From Membranipora membranacea (Eukaryota > Bryozoa > Gymnolaemata > Cheilostomatida > Membraniporidae): a DNA stretch of 64,000 bases. The DNA is taken from NCBI GenBank assembly GCA_914767715.1, contig OU612074.1, forward strand, positions 7,083,501-7,147,500, given 5' to 3'. Numbering within the stretch: position 1 is the stretch's first letter; the number at the start of each line of letters is the position of its first letter. The notes beneath the pieces were generated by a model. It did not search any database. It worked only from the letters and a program-made list of their open reading frames with translations, and had not been told where the DNA came from. This document shows positions 58,047-64,000 of the stretch, in pieces. The position numbers and the translations under genes are program-made.

Positions 58047-60249
58047 TTTGGTGTATAGGCAGAGTGCAAACCAAGACACAATAATCATATTGTCATGGCT
58101 GTCATATCATAACACAAACCCGGTGCTTTGTGCTGCTGACTACAAATGCTTCCACTTGAAGCTCAATCCCGTCCTTATCCGGCTCCATAACTCTGAAACA
58201 TAATCATTGGGCTTGGCAATTTAACTATAGTTGTGAACCATTTCATTACATTTTATAATTAAACCTGGTAGCTCGATTCAGCAGCTTTCTCATTTATTCT
58301 ATCATCATTTACTAGTTTGGTGCCATACACAAGATACTGATCTCATATACAAACTTCATACATTTATCCGGACTTTGTTTTCATTTTAGTGGTTTGTTCC
58401 AAATCGGTCTATAATATTATTATTAAGTCTTTTTGCATGGAAGATTTTGATGGCAGATTTATTGTGAGCATAATGCCATATTACAATGCAATATCTAATT
58501 TCGGTCTAGCCTCTGGCAATTTATTAAGCAATCCATCCATTGTACTAGTATTCAAAAACTTATGCATATAGGTAACGTGCCAATCATCCGCAATACAGTA
58601 TTTTTTCCTTCTGTGATGATTTTCTCTGTGTCAGATAAAAAAGTCACATTCATGAATAATCAACTGAGAAACCTTTTTCCTGTACTATCTTATTTTTTTC
58701 ATCACAGATTTTTTCTGCAGTAATTCAAATCAAAAGTCCTAGTGCCTGCTGTGATTGGGCTAATGATTGGATTTCTGTTAACATTGTCTCATGTTCTATA
58801 TTAGTCATCCACTCCGTCTCAAGTTGACAATTAAAAACAGCATTCCGATAAGATTTAGTTTGAGCAAATAACATACTTTTACATAAACAAACCACTTGTT
58901 GCTGCCAATGCCTAAGACTAAACACAAAAAGCAAAAGTGAAACTTGCCATCCAGCCCATCAAAGCCCAGTTTACTATACATATCAAGTTTGTGGTATTAT
59001 TACCTTACCTTTTGACTGCAATCATCTATGAATAGCTATATTTGCTGGCTTCTCTTGGTTTGGACAGAATACACATATTACATAGTTCTTATACTTGGTA
59101 ATTTCACAAGCACTGACCAGATCTTTCAGAATCACAATCTTTAGTCATCTAGTCACTGTAAATACACTGTCTACAGGTACCATGCACGTATTATTTGGCC
59201 CTTTATCAGTTTATTCAAACTAGAAAGCAGTTCTAGATGGTGTATGACCCAATTTGCCTTTGTTTGGAGTTTGGCCATTAAAAATAAACTGTAGATTTAT
59301 TATTCATTGATACCATGGAGTGTGGTCCTGATATTGGAGTTACTTCTCTTGCCCGTTTGCAGACTAAAAGACAGTCAAATTTGCATTTTTGGTTTCATGG
59401 GTTATATATTTATAATTACAGTTTGGACAAATGTTTTGCTATAAATCAAACAGATTAGTTGATTGAAAATGACATTATCACTGCATGGAGAAGTAGTATG
59501 CGTAATCAGGAAGCGCCATCATTGCACTTAAAGCCAGTTTCTCTGAATTTGAATTTCTCATATCATTTATCTAAGCTGTCTGGTGTTTTTGTTAGCCTGA
59601 ACTGCGGTCATCAGTGCATTACCAAGGTCCGGGTTTTAGGTGCCTCGGCTTATTTAAGACCTTACGGTAGTAGTACAATATTGGCTCAGGATTTACTCTT
59701 GTTGGCCAGTCTGTTCTGCTTTCGCCACATATATGATTACTATCTCTGTGTCAGGTGGCAAAATAACCACCACCAGTCCTAATGCAATGAATAGTTTGAC
59801 ATGCATCACCATTATGGTCAATTTTCTGCACATTGAGCAAATCCTAACGGCAATAAATTATTTGAAAATGTCAACTGTCTTGCAGTAACTCACGTTGATT
59901 TTAATTTTCTCTTGAAGCATGTATTCCGAGTTTCGATTACTTGCCAATAGGAGCAGTCCATTACTCTAAGCCTAGAACAGTTACATCATTTATTATCATT
60001 CATGTATTCAGAGTTATCCTTCCATGCAATAGGAGAGGATAACTAATTGTAAATTTGTGTGAAATTTCCTGTTTCTTTTGATTTCTAACCTTGTCTAATA
60101 ATGTCCATCAGATACATTGCTGATAATAAATTGATCAGCAGCAATCAGAGCAGAGCTTTCGTTGTGATGTACCATACAAGTCCTCCTATATATTCAAACA
60201 AATACATAGTCAGCACTTGCTTAAGTCAAAGTCATCATTGCGGAGAGAG

Positions 60250-60430
60250 TTCCTCCCCTAGAGTACAGGTACAGGGACCCATGGTACTCAAGCTGCACCC
60301 TATACCCTTGCCCGCTGAAATTCCGGATAATCTTTATATCGAAGAGGCAGAGGGGGATCTTTTTACTGCATGTGGGGTGTGCAAACACACAGTGGACCTC
60401 AGGTATTTTTAGTCCAGTTCCACAAGGACC
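60250..60430 (-). repeat. SINE-family fragment, unit 3 only
   Basis: On the minus strand: ccactgtgtgtttgcacacc, then ctctgcctcttcgatataaag, then gggtatagggtgcag, matching the element at 52500-52855. It is absent at the collinear point in units 1 and 2 (around 10380 and 34050), so inserted after the units separated. Confidence 0.55.
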
Positions 60431-63119
60431 TGGCTAGGATGAATGGCATGCTTGATTGTAATTCTTAAAGGAAAGGAATCACACCCTCTCTTGAAAACTC
60501 ATATATATATGTACATTCACAGACTATCCTTTAGGATTCATACATCGCCTTTCAATCTCCCCCCCCCCCCCCGCCATGAATGTTTCTCATACCATGTGAC
60601 TAGGCTTCTCTAGTAGATAGGTAGGTATAAATGACATCACGCCATGTCATCGATTCTGTAAAACATTGCAAACCAGTTCCTATTCTCAACTCAGTTTGAC
60701 GACTGAGACCCCCATCTCCCAAAGTACTACTGGCCTTTCTTATTACCTAGTGTGTGTAGGGCTTGATTAGAAGTAAACGAGGCTGTACTTCCACCTATAA
60801 AGGTTTTGCACTAGCAATTTCCAGCAATTTACTGCATTACTTCAAATATTCTCTTCATTTATCAGGAAACGGATATAGCTTATTAGAATAAGTTGTTCTC
60901 TTTTGCATTAATTCTGACTCATTTAGTCGGAACACAAACTTGGCCTACTAAGTGCAGCGTTGCTTGGTGTTCAATTTTACAAATTTATTTTTTGCAACCA
61001 AAAGCCAAGTTCAGCATATTCATCTGTTACTCAATGTCATGAAGAGAGACATTCTAAACCACATGAAAGATATTCCACTAGTGCAGACTGCTCTGTTGGA
61101 ATGAAGTTGATCACTTTTGCCGTCAATCTATTGTGTTGCGCTGGAGTAACGAAGCCTGTTGCAATGCAAAAAGTTACTCTGTCGTCTGCACAATTCATAT
61201 GGTCTAGTTTTTTGCTTACCGAATAATTTCTAAATTAATTTTTTGCATAATATTCATTCTATAAAAAATCCAGTACAGCATATTTATCTGTTACGCAATG
61301 TTATGAAGAGAGATGATCTGAACCACAGAATGCATGAGCTGATGTAAGATGTAGATACCTGTGGTTCTGACTCCTACTGGTACATTTGTATATTTTGCGA
61401 GACATGTGTGTGAGTTTTCATCTTCCCTTCGCTGACCTTTCATTTTTTGCAATGGATTTTCATCAAACAGTTTTGAAATAGATTCGGGCTGAAACTCTTT
61501 TCAAGGTTTGAGTAGGTGTTTCTTCTTGAAAGCATCTGGCAACTTAATCAAGGACACAAAGGGCAAATGGCGGTAAAATACGCAACAATGTAACAACCTA
61601 GCTTGCCCACCCTTACACAGTACAAGGGTGCGCTAATTAGATGAGATGTATCATGTATCATATCTAATGTAACCATATTCTCATTGGCCCCGAAAGGGGC
61701 ATCGAATAGGAATAATAAAAAAGTTCATTTAAACCTTGAGCTGAAGAATTTTGTACTGTCGGCAAAGCTGTCGGAAACAAATAATTGACAATTAGAAAGT
61801 AGATGTCTCAAAAGGTACGTTTCCATACACACTGTGGGGAACAGGACACATGACCTCATCCCTTGTCACTCGAATATAAGGTGTAAAACAACTGATGTCA
61901 TAACAATGCTCTCCGTATGATAAGAATGTAAAAAAACCATATCAATCTTCAACCATGGCTTCATAATCAATCCTTACTCATGCACAGCTGGGGTCGATGA
62001 GGTATACTAATTCTGACGTCATCAAAAGGGGTTTTGAGAAGCAAGAATTATCATGACTTGTGTTGACAAACAAGCATTTATCTTTACTTTATCGCCTTCT
62101 TGATTTGTATAGTAACAGTGTTACTTTGTGTGGCCCTGATCAATTATGATATGATACCATATAATTCTTCATATTCTGAAGCCTAAATAATATACCATAT
62201 TGTATGATTGTACGTCAACAAAACTTTTGTGATAGTTGAGAATCATTATCTGTCCTATAATTTGTATGGTCATTTCTCTCTCCTCTTCTCCCGCTTAATA
62301 TAGTGTGCCTGAGTACTTGCATTATGTGATGATGTGATTTTTGGGTTTCAGTATTGACAGATTGAACTACGATGTCAGCTTGTACATTTTATGGTCAACA
62401 ATTAGGAGTTGTCTGCTTCTTATTTTACATTCAACATCAATTTAAGTAATCGAGGCTATATAAGATTATGGGATTAGGGCTGAATTGCAATTATTGATTA
62501 AATGTGTAGAGACTGTGTATATATATATTGATTGCGGTTATATTGACTGATTCGCATTGTTGTGTTACCATCAGTTGTGTTTCATTACATAATGTTCTTT
62601 TCATTCAGTCATAGTCATAATCTGCACAAAATTTTGGTCAAATAATGCAAAAAACGACAAACCTCAATCCTGGTTGTATGATTATAATGACCGATGAAAT
62701 TTGGCACATCCTTGTATTCATTATAACTAGAATATCCTGGCAGGTGGTTGGTAATCAGTATCTGCGTCACTTGATACTCCGCAGTATGAATAATCAACAA
62801 ACCAAACCATGACCAATAGAGTGGCCAAAACTAGATACGGATAGCATTGTTGTGATGTAATTTTCTATTGGAATATCTTATATCCTTTGAATCACAAGTC
62901 TAAGTTCATTTGCTATAAACAGAATTCGCATGATCGACAGCTACCAGTCCAATATGCTGCATGTATAGGGTGCAACATTTAAATTAAGAAGACAGCATTT
63001 TATAGGATCAAATTTGAAATCTAAAGCTTCTGAAGAATGATCATGACTAGGCTTAATAAACACTTGGTTTATATTTGACAATATTTGACTGAGAATACAT
63101 TCACTGAGGGGTCATATCA

Positions 63120-63395
63120 CTAATTCAAAAGATGTGCCCATCAATCGGCCAAGACATTTCACCCCCTATACCCATGCCTGTCAGACATAACTCATATCAA
63201 AGAGGCAGAAGGGGTTCTATTTACTGCATGTTGGATGTGCAAACACACAGGGGAGCTCTAGTCCCAGTACATGAGGATCTGGCTAGGATTAGTGGTGCGC
63301 CAGTACCAAATCAGGAATGTCTGCCAGCGCCTGGAACTGAACCTGGACCTCAAAGGTCACAAGACCATACCATTAACCAGTACACCGCTCCTGGA
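63120..63395 (-). repeat. tRNA-derived SINE, best-preserved copy
   Basis: On the minus strand it starts near 63390 (ggagcggtgtactggttaat), followed by an A box-like segment and aggttcagttccagg (box B-like), then a body through gtgtgtttgcacatcc to ctctttgatatgag. It is collinear with the SINEs at 14140 and 36780, so the insertion predates all three units. Confidence 0.62.
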
Positions 63396-64000
63396 TCTTT
63401 GGACTTCACAATTTTATAGTACACTCGACTCCGGTCCATCGGAGACTCAGGTGTCTCAGACTGGAATATTGTCAGCCTGATACCATGTAATAGGGCTTTA
63501 CTATTAGGTATGTGGGGATAAACAGCAAGGTGCCACCTCATCATAATATGTTGAATATCAAATACTAGTTATGTATTCACTGTACAGGGATATCTGCATT
63601 CTACAATGAATCAGCAGCAAAAAACTTCTGTAAGCTGAGCAGGTTTGCTCGGCCGCATATCATAGCAATTCACCAAAGTTACAACACAACCACTACCCAC
63701 GTCACTGCAAGGATGAGGTTTATGCCGCCTAATTCCTACTTTTTTGCATATTGTGCAATTGCTTGACAGGTTTTTTATTTGCAGATTATAAATTCTGAAA
63801 AAACATCCGATGCAGCTTATTTACTTTTCTGTTATGCAATGATACAGCAAAGGATATGTTAACCACATAATACATTTTCTGAGACCAGATGTAGCTACGT
63901 GTAGCTCCGACTACGTTTGGTATACTGTGATTAAATGTATGTTGTATGTTTGCTGGGAGGGATGAATGCCAATTATATTCATTTTCTCTTATCAGACCCT

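Larger units (their letters stand above)
58047..64000. other. Intergenic block, unit 3 (right of gene C)
   Basis: From about 59740 to the window end this aligns, with more divergence, to 9.9-15.0 kb of unit 1 and 33.6-37.6 kb of unit 2, implying a fourth unit beyond the window. The first 1.7 kb has no match to the other units. No gene is seen; the 59459-59782 and 60101-60412 frames are non-coding or SINE-derived. A C-homopolymer lies near 60559. Confidence 0.6.

Overview
The window is animal nuclear DNA: AT-rich, with short coding exons separated by long introns, GT-AG splice sites, tRNA-derived SINEs, MITE-like insertions and microsatellites. The exon content (complement control protein/sushi domains on 1-1 phase exons, a signal peptide with CUB-like ectodomain exons, single transmembrane helices) and the genome texture suggest a marine invertebrate, plausibly a deuterostome. 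The species cannot be fixed from sequence alone. No rRNA, true tRNA gene, CRISPR or bacterial-type operon is seen, and no minus-strand protein gene can be supported.

All supported coding sequence is on the + strand and forms a tandem array of three paralogous cell-surface receptor genes. Gene A (about 1640-8853) has lost its 5' exons off the left edge. Gene B (24158-32554) and gene C (47207-58046) have complete coding starts. The shared plan is: signal peptide plus a 4-cysteine domain (exon 1), a second CUB-like domain (exon 2), a first CCP domain (CCP1), further CCP exon(s), a transmembrane exon, and a short intracellular tail. Every ectodomain junction is phase 1 and every transmembrane exon ends in phase 2, so exons can be skipped or exchanged without breaking the frame.

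Genes A and B each carry two alternative 3' cassettes in series: CCP2a-TMa with a 61-residue tail, then CCP2b-TMb with an 8-residue tail. In B the CCP2a exon has lost its last cysteine and its splice donor through a small deletion. A also keeps an extra CCP exon (6753-6970) that now runs into a GC-rich repeat; B seems to have lost this exon by recombination between direct repeats. Gene C has the same 5' half but a different 3' half: an extra CCP exon, about 6 kb of repeats, a decayed CCP exon, a CCP exon fused in frame to the transmembrane exon, and an unrelated 21-residue tail.

Between the genes lie 15 kb blocks (8854-24157 and 32555-47206) that are clearly copies of one another, and a third, more diverged copy that starts near 59740 and runs off the right edge. 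No gene is recognised in them. Comparing copies gives filled and empty sites for several insertions: a 310-bp foldback with 8-bp target duplications (23601-23910), a 287-bp element (19356-19642) and a 388-bp element with about 70-bp terminal inverted repeats (40781-41168). The array therefore looks like a young, actively rearranging receptor cluster. Immune or self/non-self recognition is a reasonable hypothesis from architecture only; it is not shown by the sequence.
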